In this document: positions 28,752 to 40,400 of the stretch, in pieces | Numbering within the stretch: the first letter of the stretch is position 1 | How the letters are laid out: every line of letters begins with the position of its first letter | Made by a program: the position numbers and the translations under genes | From: Entoloma clypeatum | Taxonomy: Eukaryota; Basidiomycota; Agaricomycetes; Agaricales; Entolomataceae | Assembly (NCBI GenBank): GCA_963565915.1 | Contig: OY751486.1 | Span: 1,426,001-1,490,000, forward strand | Length of the DNA: 64,000 nt | Direction: 5' to 3' | Notes under the pieces: model-generated | Database searches by the model: none | Seen by the model: the letters and a program-made list of their open reading frames with translations, nothing else | Told to the model about the DNA's origin: nothing

Positions 28752-30406
28752 TCAGATTGGTCTTCCAAAACTAAGGACAGATTATCTGACCAATGCCTGT
28801 CACTGCCTCTTTTGTCCCATCCCCGGTCGAAAGAAACCCAAGACTTGCCAATATTATCCTGCAATCCTGAAGCCAGTCAACTACGAGGAAACTGGGTGCG
28901 ATGACCCCGACATTGATATGACAAACTTGCACTCCACATCCGTTGACGATTACAACATATCCCTAATCCATGTGATGCAGTCGCCAAATGTTACCCAGTA
29001 CAAGAAACAATGGTTAGGAACTGGCGTTTGTAAACCAACGATTGTTCTTGGATTGGGTGATGAACATTGTTTCCCAATCCCCCGTGGCTTTGGGGCAGAC
29101 ATCATGCATCTCATTTCACTGAATATCCCTGACCTTATCCTTGGACTTTGGAGGGGTACTCTTGACTGCGACGCGAACGATTCACGTTCAACTTGGGATT
29201 GGGCAGTATTGAAGGGAGATTTATGGGAACAGCATGGTGCCAATGTTGTGGCTGCAACTCCCTACTTACCAGGGTCTTTTGACCGTGCCCCCCGTAATCC
29301 AGTGGAAAAAATCAACAGCAGCTTCAAGGCATGGGAATTCCTGCTTTATATGTTCGGGCTTGGACCTGGTGTCTTTTTGAATGTCCTGCCCGATGCCTAC
29401 TACGTCAACTTCTGCAAACTCGTATTTGGTGTGCGCATCATCTGTCAGCACAAGATTCCGTATGAAAAATTACAACAGGCCCACGACATGCTGTTGAAAT
29501 TTGTCCACGAGTTCGAACTTCTCTACTATCAGCGGAAGACGGTGCGCCTTCATTTTGCGCGTCCAAGTCTCCATGCAGTACTACACTTAGCTCCCGAAGT
29601 AACTCGCATTGGCCCTCCAATTATCACGTCACAATGGACCATGGAGCGAACAATCGGAAATCTAGGACAAGAAATACGACAACCATCCAACCCATATGTG
29701 AACCTGTCTTGTCGAGCGGTACTTCGTTGCCAAATCAATGCTCTGAAAGCCCTTATCCCCGACCTTGAAAAATCTCGTGAAGGTACAATCCCTCACGGCG
29801 GAAAGGATCTCGGTGACGGATCTGTACTTCTGAGAGCACTTGACCGTTGCTCGCGCCGTATTCTTCCCGAAGAGTCGCAGGCTTTGCAGCAATACCTTAT
29901 ACAGCGTGCTAACGTTGATCATCCGAGGGCAAGACTACGCCTGCCAAATGGGCAAATCACACGATCTGCTTGGAGAGAAAAGTTGAAGCCCCTCGAGAAA
30001 GTTCGTATGGCAAGAAATGTCAAGGTAGGTTGCGATCAAGGGCATAACAAAGGATCAATACTCACCATTGCATTAGATTAAAGGTCCTCCAGAAACGATA
30101 GCGGAAGTTCACTTCTACTTCCAGATTAAGATATACCGGGAGACAACACTTATGCTCGCGATGGTTTCGACATATTCCCCCCCTGATCGAGGACTGTTGC
30201 AGAAGTCCTGCAATACACTACACTTGTGCACTGCTGCATACTCCGTCAAGGTTATTGATGTAAAGGATATTCTATCTGTTGTCACAATGGTACCGCATTC
30301 TCCATTCCCCGACTTAGCTCAACGGTTTTTCCTTGTCGAAAAGCCTGGTCTCAGTGTACATAACCTGGATTTGTTTGAAGAAACCTACAAAGAGGATTTT
30401 GATTAG
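28752..30406 (+). pseudogene. CACTA/EnSpm-like transposase, C-terminal part (DUF4218-type)
   Basis: The frame is open from about 28755 and contains a zinc-binding start (CHCLFC), an ILKPVNYEETGCDDPDI block, then HCFPIPRGFGADIMHL, LPDAYYVNFCKLVFG, and the strongly conserved QWTMERTIGNLGQEIRQPSN with NPYVNLS. These are characteristic of DUF4218-bearing CACTA transposases expanded in basidiomycetes. A 52-nt intron (30025-30076, GTAGGT to TTAG) joins a last exon 30077-30406 ending VEKPGLSVHNL...FD. The N-terminal catalytic half is missing. No terminal repeats were found. Confidence 0.75.
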
Positions 30407-32300
30407 GAATCTGAGGTGAGCACGACATGCATTGATTCCATGAGATATTTGAAGCAGATGAAAATCGTCGCAATTGAATGATTTGAATGAGGGCCTTTAC
30501 AGCTTTAATGATGTCGAAGAGCCTGGGACGGTCGTAGAAGTGGATGAAGATGTCAAGATGCTGCCCTGATAAGTTAAAAGTATCGAATTGTATATTACTT
30601 ATTGCTTCCTTTACCAGTCGAATACAGTATTCGTACACACATATCTTTTGTTCAACCTGAGCGCTGAGCGCTGAGCTGCTACGGCTGTGTTAAATGCTGA
30701 TGCGTATTATCAAGCCCTTCGCGACAGGATATGTGTATCGACATCTGAACAGGTCGCATTGACCATCACGTTGGTTGGCGGGGTACAGCTTACTGCTAAC
30801 TGTCCATGGTTGGTGTAATCTGAAACTTGCGCTCCTGGCCACCCAAGTGAAATGCTGTTTGGCCTTTCCCAGCAAACTCTCTCTTTTTTTCTTTTTTTTT
30901 GGGGGGTAAAGGCGGGGACTCACGTTGCACTCCGTTACCTTGAAGTTTTGAACTCGGATTGCACCCTTCAGTACTTGCGATGGTTACAAGCATATGAAGA
31001 GGAACAGTTGTATTGGACCAAGGCAGACTTCAAACGCAGGCATGACTATGCGCGCGATGCATGCACATTGCAGGAGAGATTATACCAGATCATCAATCAC
31101 ATGACGAACATCTCTCTCCTCTCCCTTTCTCTCTTTTTGTTGTGCATTCCGAGATTGGCTCTCTGCGCCCGATCCAGTGAGTACTAGTGAGTGTCAATAC
31201 GCTCTCTCAAGCTGAAAGTACTTAATACATCGGGGTTAATGTTCAGTCTTCAATACAGGGACTCACCACAGCGAAAGTCGTCATTTGCCTTGGGACGCAC
31301 GGTCTGCATCTTCGGAACGTCGAAAATGGAAACATATACCTTTGGAGAGAGTTGAGGCAATACTATTCATCACATTGTGTCTCAGGTACGTGGAACTATG
31401 ATTGGGATGACCCATACATGCCAGACCCTCAAAGAATCTATCTCAGGCTCTCCTTCCCTCACTATCCCAACTCTGACACAGCCTTGCGGGCCGAAATTCT
31501 CATCTTCCACTTCCTTGGCTTCAAGATCTTGACCTTCCATAACTCTGAGGATAAATTCACGGACAGACACCATCATGCCACTGTTCAGACCCTCCGGATC
31601 TTCCACAATTTTGCCCTTGTGCAGTTATCAAACTCAGTCAATCGGTGTTGTCTCGATAACAAGCTCAATATTCTTAAGAGGACATTTGCCAACCTCAGCA
31701 GGGGACCTCTCCGTTCATCATCATTCGTCATGAAGAGTTGTATAGCGCGACCCGGTCAGGAACAACAGCAACCCATCAAAATATAAGTGTTTGGATGCCT
31801 GTTTGAGATTTGCTTTTCACATAATGATTTCTCCTCCAGGCCGTCGCTCATGACAATGGCCCCCTCCTTGTCGCTGAAACAATTGTCACCAGAGGAAAGA
31901 CTAGCCAAATATGTTTGTTATCTGACCTGGCACTGTACCCGTTCATTTTTGTTTTATTCACGTACACGGGGGTTTGCTCCATTTCGCAATGGGCCCTCCG
32001 TGCACACAGATGACAAATTCGCCTTCAGATGCTGGTATGATGGTTGACTGAATGTTGCAAATGGTATATTACATCTGGCGTCTCCGTCCTGTCCAGCGTG
32101 GGCGGTGGTAAGCGCTCCCTCACATAACGATCCCACCTGAGATGCCCATCACCTTGATGCGGGGACGCTCTGGCCTCTGGGAGGGTGTTGTTCTGCATCC
32201 CCGGTCCTGGTGTGTTTGAGAGCATCAATTCCACTTGTGGTGTACATGTATTCACTTCAATCTCAATCTCATATAGTGCCGTGAAAGCTCCTTTGCATAT
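30407..32300. other. Region with weak, unassigned open frames
   Basis: Two frames are of moderate length: 30852-31187 (111 codons, with an Arg/Glu-rich helical segment in the middle) and 31352-31786 (144 codons). Neither shows a motif I recognise and neither has clear splice partners. I see no support for an intact gene. Confidence 0.4.
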
Positions 32301-32324
32301 ATTAATCCGGTTTTTCCAGCGACC

Positions 32325-32910
32325 TACCGTCAGGTGGAGGAGCACGCTCTCGCCGCGAAAATCACTGGGGGTTCTGTGTGGAAGGAAAATGATGCCGAGG
32401 TTTGCCCCAGGTGTGGTGCGCTGGGCGCAACTTTAAGACGCGGCTGCAGTCGTGAATTTGCCCCCACTGTATCTGGAGCACCTAGACCTCCATCTTCGCC
32501 GGAACAGTTGGATCTGTCGGTGTATCCTTCTCCGTCGTCTCTAGAATCCCTGGCGTCATCGCCTGACATGGACATCAAGGAACTGTCAATGACAGCGTCT
32601 TCATACCCCACCCATTGTCGCTTCTGTCACGGTACTACAGGAGAGGGCCATGACGAGCATGGAAGACGATTTAGGTGGATTATGTATGACTAAAAAGAGT
32701 GCCACCACAAACGGGACATTGAACAACGATCCCTAAAAAGGTGCGTGACTTGTAAAACATTCTTCAACAACAAACCGCAACCACCAAAATACCAAGACTA
32801 CTACTTCTTCGATTCAGGTAAGTCAAACCATCTAAGCTGCTGAATTCTAACTGACGTTCATAGTCATGCCTTACAAGCTCCTCCTCGAACACCCTGACCA
32901 CCCATTTTGC
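32325..32910 (+). pseudogene. Cysteine-rich hypothetical protein, multi-exon, with in-frame stop
   Basis: The frame from about 32325 encodes CPRCGALG, a Ser/Pro-rich stretch, and CRFCHGTTGEGHDEH, then TAA at 32691-32693. Reading on in the same frame gives further Cys/His residues (ECHHKRD, CVTCKTFF) up to a GTAAGT donor at 32818. A 56-nt intron ends at 32873, and the next exon reads MPYKLLLEHPDHPFC before another donor (GTGAGT). The continuity of frame, zinc-type cysteines and splice sites argues for a former gene with one nonsense mutation. Function unknown. Confidence 0.45.
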
Positions 32911-33919
32911 GTGAGTACACCTGTATTGGAATACTCACGTATCTACTTACATTGAACGAAGGCAAACGACGAAGTCAGTGTTTGGATGGGCCAGTATTAT
33001 TGAACCGCCATTTTTTTAGGATACGAAAGGGGAAGGAGAATGATCTGCGGAAAGGTAAGTAGTCGCTACATCTCGTCAAAGAACTCATAGGCAATGTTTA
33101 TAGTGCCGGACTATTGTAATTGGGGGGCGGGTTCGGCTGCGTGGATATAGGGGCTGGCGCCCTAACAATCTCTCAGGAGTTATTTTGATTATTAAAAGTG
33201 GATTAGTTTATAAGTAGATGTTGGATTGTCGACGAGTGTTTTACTGATCCCTCAAATCTAAATGCAGGGAAGGAGGATGAATATGAGATGGCCGGGTTGG
33301 CGTCAAGCTTCGAAGTCCCATCATTTCTACTGACAGGGCGTGGGTTCTCGGTGGGTAATTTGATATAGAACTACTCTTTGTCGGGGCTAACAGTCCACCT
33401 TGCTACGCTGTAGTTGGTCTACCACACATTGACTCAAACCCCCTCAAGTGTGCTCAAAGGCAGCATGGTCGTGCCGGTGAGTCGTCGTTACTTCAGCATC
33501 AACGGACAGTATCAATAATTCTTTCGTGAGGTGGCAGGAGTGGTGTCTATGGGTCGGAAAAAGGCCTTTGGTACCATCATCTTCCAGCAAACGTCCCCTC
33601 GTTCGGTCTCAAAGTAGTATGTATCATCAGTTTGATCATTGATCACCATGTAAGTAAGGTTACAGAGTCAACAGAGAGTAGTTCACATCGAGATCTACGA
33701 TGTATTTAGTCTTCCTGAGTTTGAAGCTCGAGGTATGAGAGATTACTACAATTAGAATATTAGTGACTAAGAAGCAGCCCGAACATGTCAAATTTCCCAA
33801 GTCCAAATAATTCTCATTACAAAGAAAACATCGTGTTACCAAATTTTCCATTGTTTGTTACGTTGTTTGCATTCCAACCACTGCGAGATCCCTCTTTACT
33901 TCTCCAATATCTTCTCATA
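32911..33919. other. Noncoding stretch with intron-like signals
   Basis: Several GTAAG/GTGAG...AG pairs suggest further short exons of the upstream gene remnant, but I could not build a continuous frame. Nothing else is recognisable. Confidence 0.35.
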
Positions 33920-35022
33920 ATGTCATGCAGTCGACACGATGATTCGCTCTCACCAAGTCTCGACGGGTACCTCTCTGACAGATACGATTCCCGGTCTCGT
34001 TCTCCTTCACAATCTCTGCGTCGTTCATCTAGGTCCCCGGTAAGTGTTTCTCTGCAGTCCCGTTTCAACTTTAGTGTACTAGTGAATATGCTGTTTTCAA
34101 CAGAAGTCACACCCACGCTATTCCCATTCGTACAAGCGTGGAAGAAAGCGGTCTCCAAGTCCTATTATCAAACCCAGCCTGAGTATGATTCGAGTGGTTC
34201 CTCACTGCCCCAGGGAAAGGTTTGTCATTGCCAGAATCTACTAATTAGATAGTCCTAATCCTGCTTTCCAGAAGCGCTGGCGGACCTCTGAATTGGATCA
34301 AATTGCAGATCTATGACAGAAGATGCAAGCTCTCCAGGATGAGAATAAAGACTTGCGCATACGACTTGATACCGCGCAGTAAGTTATTTCTAAAGAGATG
34401 AACTACCGTATACATTTAACGAACTCATCATCTCAGAAATTGTTTCTCCCTGTTGGGTAATGGGTTTTCAACTCGTGCCGCATCCGTTGAACTCCCTTCG
34501 CTGAGTTTAGCTCCTCAGGGGAATTCAGCTCTGGGCTTGGTCCTTCAGGCTCCTTCCTTGATTGATGACGAAAGGGACTACGCCGCCGAACACCTTCCTC
34601 TCTCACAGGGGGACTACCTCAATGTCCCAAGCTGGATCAAGTCCAACACAGGCAATCCTGGAAAGCCCCAATCCAAGGGTGTCACCGATGTCTCTGACAG
34701 CACCACGGCCGTCTCCGATGGCACCACCGCCCCCGCCAGAAAGTACAAAACAATGTGCTACATTGAGGACGAACACGGACAGACCGTCAGTGACCAGCGA
34801 ATATCTGGGTTGCAAGACTACGCACGAGGAGTCTTTGACGACATTGCCAAACACCGAGGGGATGCCGCACCAAGCTGGACCAAGAATACGGCCCATGACA
34901 TGGATTACTTCCGGTACAGGATGTATTGTCGGTATCCAGAACTTCGACTCTGTCATGAGAATTGGAAGGTCAAACACATTGCTGTCGAGCTGTACCCTGA
35001 CTGGCACAGGGGATACCAATAA
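33920..35022 (+). pseudogene. Hypothetical SR-rich N-terminus with conserved YPELR...WK...Y..W C-terminal motif
   Basis: Exon 1 (33920-34039) encodes exactly 40 residues, rich in Arg-Ser pairs (RSRSPSQSLRRSSRSP). Exons at 34104-34219, 34272-34378 and 34437-35022 follow GT/AG introns. Exon 3 in the frame that fits exon 4 is a coiled-coil-like KMQALQDENKDLRIRLDTAQ but holds TGA, and exon 2 needs a one-base shift to join both sides, so it is probably a pseudogene. The last exon (about 195 residues) ends with RMYCRYPELRLCHENWKVKH and YPDW, a motif I recall from mushroom proteins of unknown function found among transposons. Confidence 0.45.
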
Positions 35023-35086
35023 CAGAAGCAGAAAGAGCCCGCGCAGCAGCCCCAGCCGCGACGGCGGCAGCAGCATGCTGGGTAGT

Positions 35087-35262
35087 GTTTAAAGGTCCGA
35101 TTCGGTCCGGTTTCTGACCCTCAAAATTTAGAGACTGAGACCGAGACCGATTTTTCGGTTCACATGATCTCGAAAAAACTGAACCGGACCGATGCAAGAC
35201 CGGTGCATCGGTTCCGTTTACCTCAAAGAAGTGAGACCGGACTGGTCTCAACCGGTTTAAAC
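35087..35262. mobile_element. MITE copy B, ACCGG-rich, with GTTTAAA ends
   Basis: 176 bp that begins GTTTAAAGGTCCG and ends CCGGTTTAAAC, with internal complementary ACCGG/CCGGT words that allow extensive folding. No coding capacity. Related copies are at 325-432 and 43995-44155. Confidence 0.65.
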
Positions 35263-35384
35263 CAATATATTACAAGTAAAATAAGACTAAGGACATGCGC
35301 GCACAGCCCGATGCTGCGCGCGCGTCATACTCCCTCAATTGGTCCTCCGTGGGCTCAGCCCGGCCCCATGTGCTCTGGGGCGTG

Positions 35385-36000
35385 ACTCGATGCTGTTGGG
35401 CGTGAAAGGGGGCCGTTGGGCACGTGTTGTGGCAGGTGCGCGGTGCCGTACGGCGCGAAGGGAGGCCGTTGCGCGCGAAGGAAGGGTGCTGGGTGTGAGT
35501 CGACAGCGTTGAGGACGCGAGGCGGCCGTTGGGCATTAGAGGGGCTGTGGGGCAATAGTTGGGGCAGTTGGGCAAGAGGGGCGGCCGTTGGGGACATGAG
35601 GCGGCCGTTGTGCGTGGGTTGATGGTGTTGAAGGCAAAGGGACGGTGTTGGGGGCAAAGGGACGGCATGGCGTGGGTCAATGGCGGTGGGCGCAAGTCGG
35701 GACCGTTGGGCATGAAAGGCGGCCATTGGGCATGGGTCGACAGTGTTGGGGGCGAAGGGATGGCGTTGGGGGTGAAAGGACAGTGTTGGGCGTGGGTTGA
35801 CGCATTGAGGGCGAAGGGATGCCGTTGGGCATGAGTTGGGACCGTTGGGCACAAAGGGATGCTGTTGGGCGCAAAGGGACGCCGTTGGGCGCAAAGGGAT
35901 GCCGTTGGGCATGAAAGGTGGCCCTTGGGCGGAAGAGAGGGCCGTTGGGCATGAGTGGTGGCCGTTATGCGCGAGTAGTGGCCCTTGGGCGGATGTGGTG
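35385..36000. repeat. GC-rich minisatellite, about 21-bp unit
   Basis: Degenerate tandem copies of GCCGTTGGGCGCAAAGGGA and variants. Because 21 is divisible by three, long frames are open on both strands (up to 255 codons on the minus strand at 35355-36122) and encode 7-residue repeats; I regard these as by-products. Confidence 0.85.
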
Positions 36001-37074
36001 GCTGGGTGGAGTGGTGGTGGGGGATTAAAAAAGGGTGGGAAGGTTTTGCTGGCAGTTATGGTTCGACTTTCGGCGATTGCCGAGCCATGCACGTCGTTGA
36101 AAATTGTGCCCTCAATGCCCAAACCGTGGCACCAAAACCCACAAAAATATTTCTTACCTTATGTAGACATATCTAGAAACTCATAGGAAGTATATATAGA
36201 GTTATATACATGAGCTATGGATGGTAGAAAGTTGGTGCTCCAAATTGATGCATCAAAACACAATGTAAATCGTGATGAACAGTGTGGCATGGTGTTTTCA
36301 AACACAAAAAACAACATTTTCTAGCTTCCTCCTTTGCACAACATTTGTACTCTAAATATACTATACATATGCTATTGAAACAGTGTATGTAAACCTATTC
36401 AGACCCTTCAAATAAAATTAAAGGACTCGATGAGGTGAATATGAGCAAAATAGGTCGAAAGTTTGACCAAACTTTTTTGTTTCAGCTTTGGATTCTCCTC
36501 ATTCAGGAGATCTCACAGCACATTTGTTTTTCAAATTTGGCTCATTCATTAGGGAGATATAACACTTTTACTGAAATCTGCACATTTCATTATTTCTATC
36601 TTATCTGGACTTCTAAAAATTATACAAAGTGCTTCAGAAGGTGAATACATATCTATTTATGAGTTCTATCACTTCCAACTATTATTAGACCATGAGGAAG
36701 GCACTGCGCGCGCCTGCGCGATGCATTTTGCGCATTGTTTACTATTATTTGGTGTAGAGCATGGCACCTCTATGACTTAAAATCCGTGGCATCATTCCAT
36801 AAAATCAACACATATTTATTGACATATGATACTCTGCTACATAATTGATATAGTCTGTAAGCTGACTTCCTCCTGTGTAGCCATATTAAGGAGAAATGCG
36901 ATGTTTTTTGAGTTTGTTTACATATATTTGACACATTTGATGCGCACGTGATGCGCGTCATCCAATGTCGAAACGACGCATCCACCCATTGCTGACTCTG
37001 CAATGAGGGGCACAGATGCTGAAAAGGCCAGAATATATTTATAGATTTTATTTATAATCTGTCTACTTGTGATC
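36001..37074. other. AT-rich stretch without recognisable features
   Basis: No open frame above about 80 codons. A short CG-alternating patch (GCGCGCGCCTGCGCG) is at about 36706. Nothing else is supported. Confidence 0.5.
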
Positions 37075-37089
37075 GAGGCAGGAGGGAGC
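37075..37089. repeat. Left target-site duplication of LINE-1
   Basis: GAGGCAGGAGGGAGC, identical to 43740-43754. It directly borders the poly(T) run. Confidence 0.93.
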
Positions 37090-37400
37090 TTTTTTTTTTT
37101 TTTTTTTTTTTTTAAAACCTCAATTTATATTCCGGCGCCCGATCGCAGTCCGGTCTTGTACACTAAGTTACAAATTTAACGAGAACTACATACGAAGAGT
37201 ATTGGAGAGTAATGCCCTGTGGTCACGGCACATGTGCGGAAAGATAGATATAAGTATCCGAGAGTGGGGTCCGCCCATGGAACAAGTCCACCAGAACAAA
37301 CCCCGTATATAAACTACATACGCCCGTAGGCAGAGACCGTAGTACCTAAAGAGACCGTGAAAAGAAAGGAAAAATCGTAACACTGAACGCACCCGATAAC

Positions 37401-40400
37401 TTAGGGTGGGGGAAAGGCGAATAACGCGGGATGGTTTGCGAGCATCCCCAGGAAATTGCCGATGTTGTACCTTTTGTTGGAGGCGTCGTCCCTATCAAAG
37501 AGAGGACATTTGTGGAGGAGGTGGTCAACCGTCTCAAGAGTGTCATCGTCGCAGGCGCAAGTAAATGGGCCAGGATGTTTGAAGCGTTGTCTGTAGGCAC
37601 CGATGGGGGCGTGGCCCAGGGTGGCGCGAGTGAGGCGGGCGAACAGTGCATTATTGTTGCCGGCCCAGGACTGGAGCCAGGGGCCACCTTTGACGTGGTC
37701 CGGTTGAAGTTTCTTCTCTTTGTCTCCAATATGGAGGGGGAGGAAGGAGCGGCCACGGAATTCGGGGGCGGAATGGAGTTTGCGCCAGCCGTCAACAGCG
37801 CTGGTGGCGGCGGCGGTGCGGGCAAAGTTGGGTGACAAGGGAGAGAGAGCTGTCCCGTGAAAGGTTTTAAGATCACGACTGGCGACGGGGAAGACGGAGC
37901 CCCATTTGGACGTGGGTGGAAGGTCGAGGTGGACGTGGATAGTGCCGGCTCCCTCCAGGTAAGGGCGGAGGAGACGTGAGATGGCGCAAGAGATAGAGTG
38001 GCCCGCATGAATGGAGCCGGTATCGAACGCGGTGCGTACAGCCTGAATGTTTCGGGTGAAGATGTGAATCTCCGAAACATAGGGCGCGGTGGTGATGACT
38101 CTGTTGAGTCCAAGAAGGGTGGCGACGATGAGAGTCTCAGGGGTGAGGCTTCTACCTGCGCTTGCTCGAGTGATCTGGGGTTCCTGGCGATCCGGGCCAA
38201 GGTAGGATGCAAAGCGAACCTCCGCGGCTGCTGACGACAAGGTCTTACCGACACAAGGCCGAGCTGCGATGGAAAAGGCTGCTTGATGGTTTTCGTCCTC
38301 TGCTGTGGTGAGGATGTCTTTGAGGAGGGTATAACGCTCTTTGGTGTCGTCGGCGTCTATCCGTGGTGAGTCCCAGACGATGGATTCGTGGTAGAGATCG
38401 AGGATACGGTGACCAGGGCGAGCTTCGTCGCTAAGGTAGTCGGACCTTTCGAGTTTGACGGTGGTCATAAGATTTTGGATGTCGACGACCGGACTAAGTG
38501 TCTTCACCTCTGCTTTGAGTATTAGCTCGCAGACGACGGGGTGGGTGGTGGGGAGTTGGGCCGCTCTAATACGTGAGCGTTGGACCAGCTTGATGACGTG
38601 CTGTCTAGCAGGCATGAGCCCCGCGATAGCGAGGACTCCTCCTGTGGGCGAGCGATTGAAAGCGCCGGTGATCCATCTGGCAGCTCTGTAGTGGACTGAG
38701 TTCATGAGATTGAAGGCAGTCTGGAGTCGGGGACCGTTGTAGTACCAGAGTTGGCACCCATACGTGAGAATTGGCATGACGCACGACACGTACAGGAGCC
38801 GTTTGAGGCGGGGAGGGAGACCGCGAGAGGAGTTGCCAAGGAGGAGGGGGATGGACGTGAGCGCCTTGGTGGTGTAGAAGCGTCTATGCTCATTGAAGGT
38901 AAGACGGCGATCAAAGAAGAATCCGAGGTAACGCCAAAAGGCTTTAACTTGGAGGGGGGGTTGGCCGGGTAAACGGACGATGGGGTACGATGGAGAGATG
39001 GTTCGGGTGAAGAACATGAGCTCGTCCTTCGTTGGTTCGGTGGCTAGCCCCATGTCAACAAGGATGCCGTCAATAGCTTTACGCCCAGTTCGAAGATGGG
39101 AACCGATGGCGTCAAGGTCAGATGATTGCGCGATGAGCATACCATCATCGACAAAGGAGAACAGGTCCAAGTACTTCGCGTGACCGCGCATGTAAAAGAG
39201 CTTGAGAGCCGGCGAGAGATAGATGCCGGAAAGGATGGGGGAGAGCGCCGAGCCTTGACCCACACCAAAAAGAATGTCGTAGAGGTCTGAGGTATTCTGT
39301 CCTGAGACAAAACGAGTAGACCGCCCACGAAGATATGATTCGAAGAACTTACTCAAGGCGGCTGAAAACCCCAGCCGCCGTAGTACTTCTAGCAAAAATT
39401 GATGGTCCAGAGAGGGGAAGAATTGCGCAACGTCGAAGGCCACGACCCCCGTGTCACGTTTCTTCGCCCATCCATTCCGGACTCTGTGTGTAATGATGAT
39501 ACCCGCATCAGTTGTAGACCTATAGCGAAGACCTCCAAATTGGTATTTGTGGACTAGGCTGTATTTGGCGCATTCAAATTGCATTCGATTGGCGACGACT
39601 TTCTCAATAATCTTGGCCACCGTGTTGAGGAGGACGATGGGTCTGAAAGACTTGGGACTATCATAGGATTCTTTGCCAGGCTTCGGGATGATGACCGTGA
39701 CGGAGACTTTGAAAGCTGCCGGCCAGCAAGAGTAATCTATGCAGGCGTTAGCTAAGGCGGTGACACGTTTCAACACTTCATCTTTGTGGAGGAGACGTTT
39801 GAGGATAGCCCATGAGACATGATCCGGACCAGGGGCAGACTTGGGGTTGCACTTGAGAATAAGGGCGATGATTTCAGGACCGGTGATAGGCAACCAGTCG
39901 CGTGTGGGTTCTTGAGGAATTTCGTCGAGGATTTCCATCTTGGGAGAGTTTGGAGGAGGCGTATGAAAGGCCTTATCAAAAGCGTCAAACATGTCATTGG
40001 AAGAGTTGAGGACGTCACCATTGGCCCCCTTCAAATTTGCAAGGGGGTCTGAGCGACGGGGCTTGTGCCAGTCCATAAGGGACCAGGGGTTTTTTTGTGA
40101 GAGGGCAATGGTTTCGATCTTCTCCTTGAAGAAGTCGCGTTTAGCCTCGCGGATTACCGACCGGAGATTCTTGTAGTCAACGGGGGATTTGGTATCAAGA
40201 TATACTTGCCGAGCCATGTCACAAGTCTCGCTCCACCACGAGTGGGAGTGCGATCCTGAACCTTTGACTGGGCGAGAGTGGGTGTTCCAGTTGACGGAGA
40301 GTGCCATCTGGAGATTGGTAGCAGCAGATTCGACATCCTGGGCCGAAGCGTAGGAGTCTGGGATCTGGCCAAAGGCGACTAGGAGGCCTGCAACATAGGC

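Noticed and set aside
35355..36122. 255-codon minus-strand open frame rich in PNG/PTAS heptads
   Set aside because: Entirely explained by the 21-bp minisatellite, which keeps several frames open.
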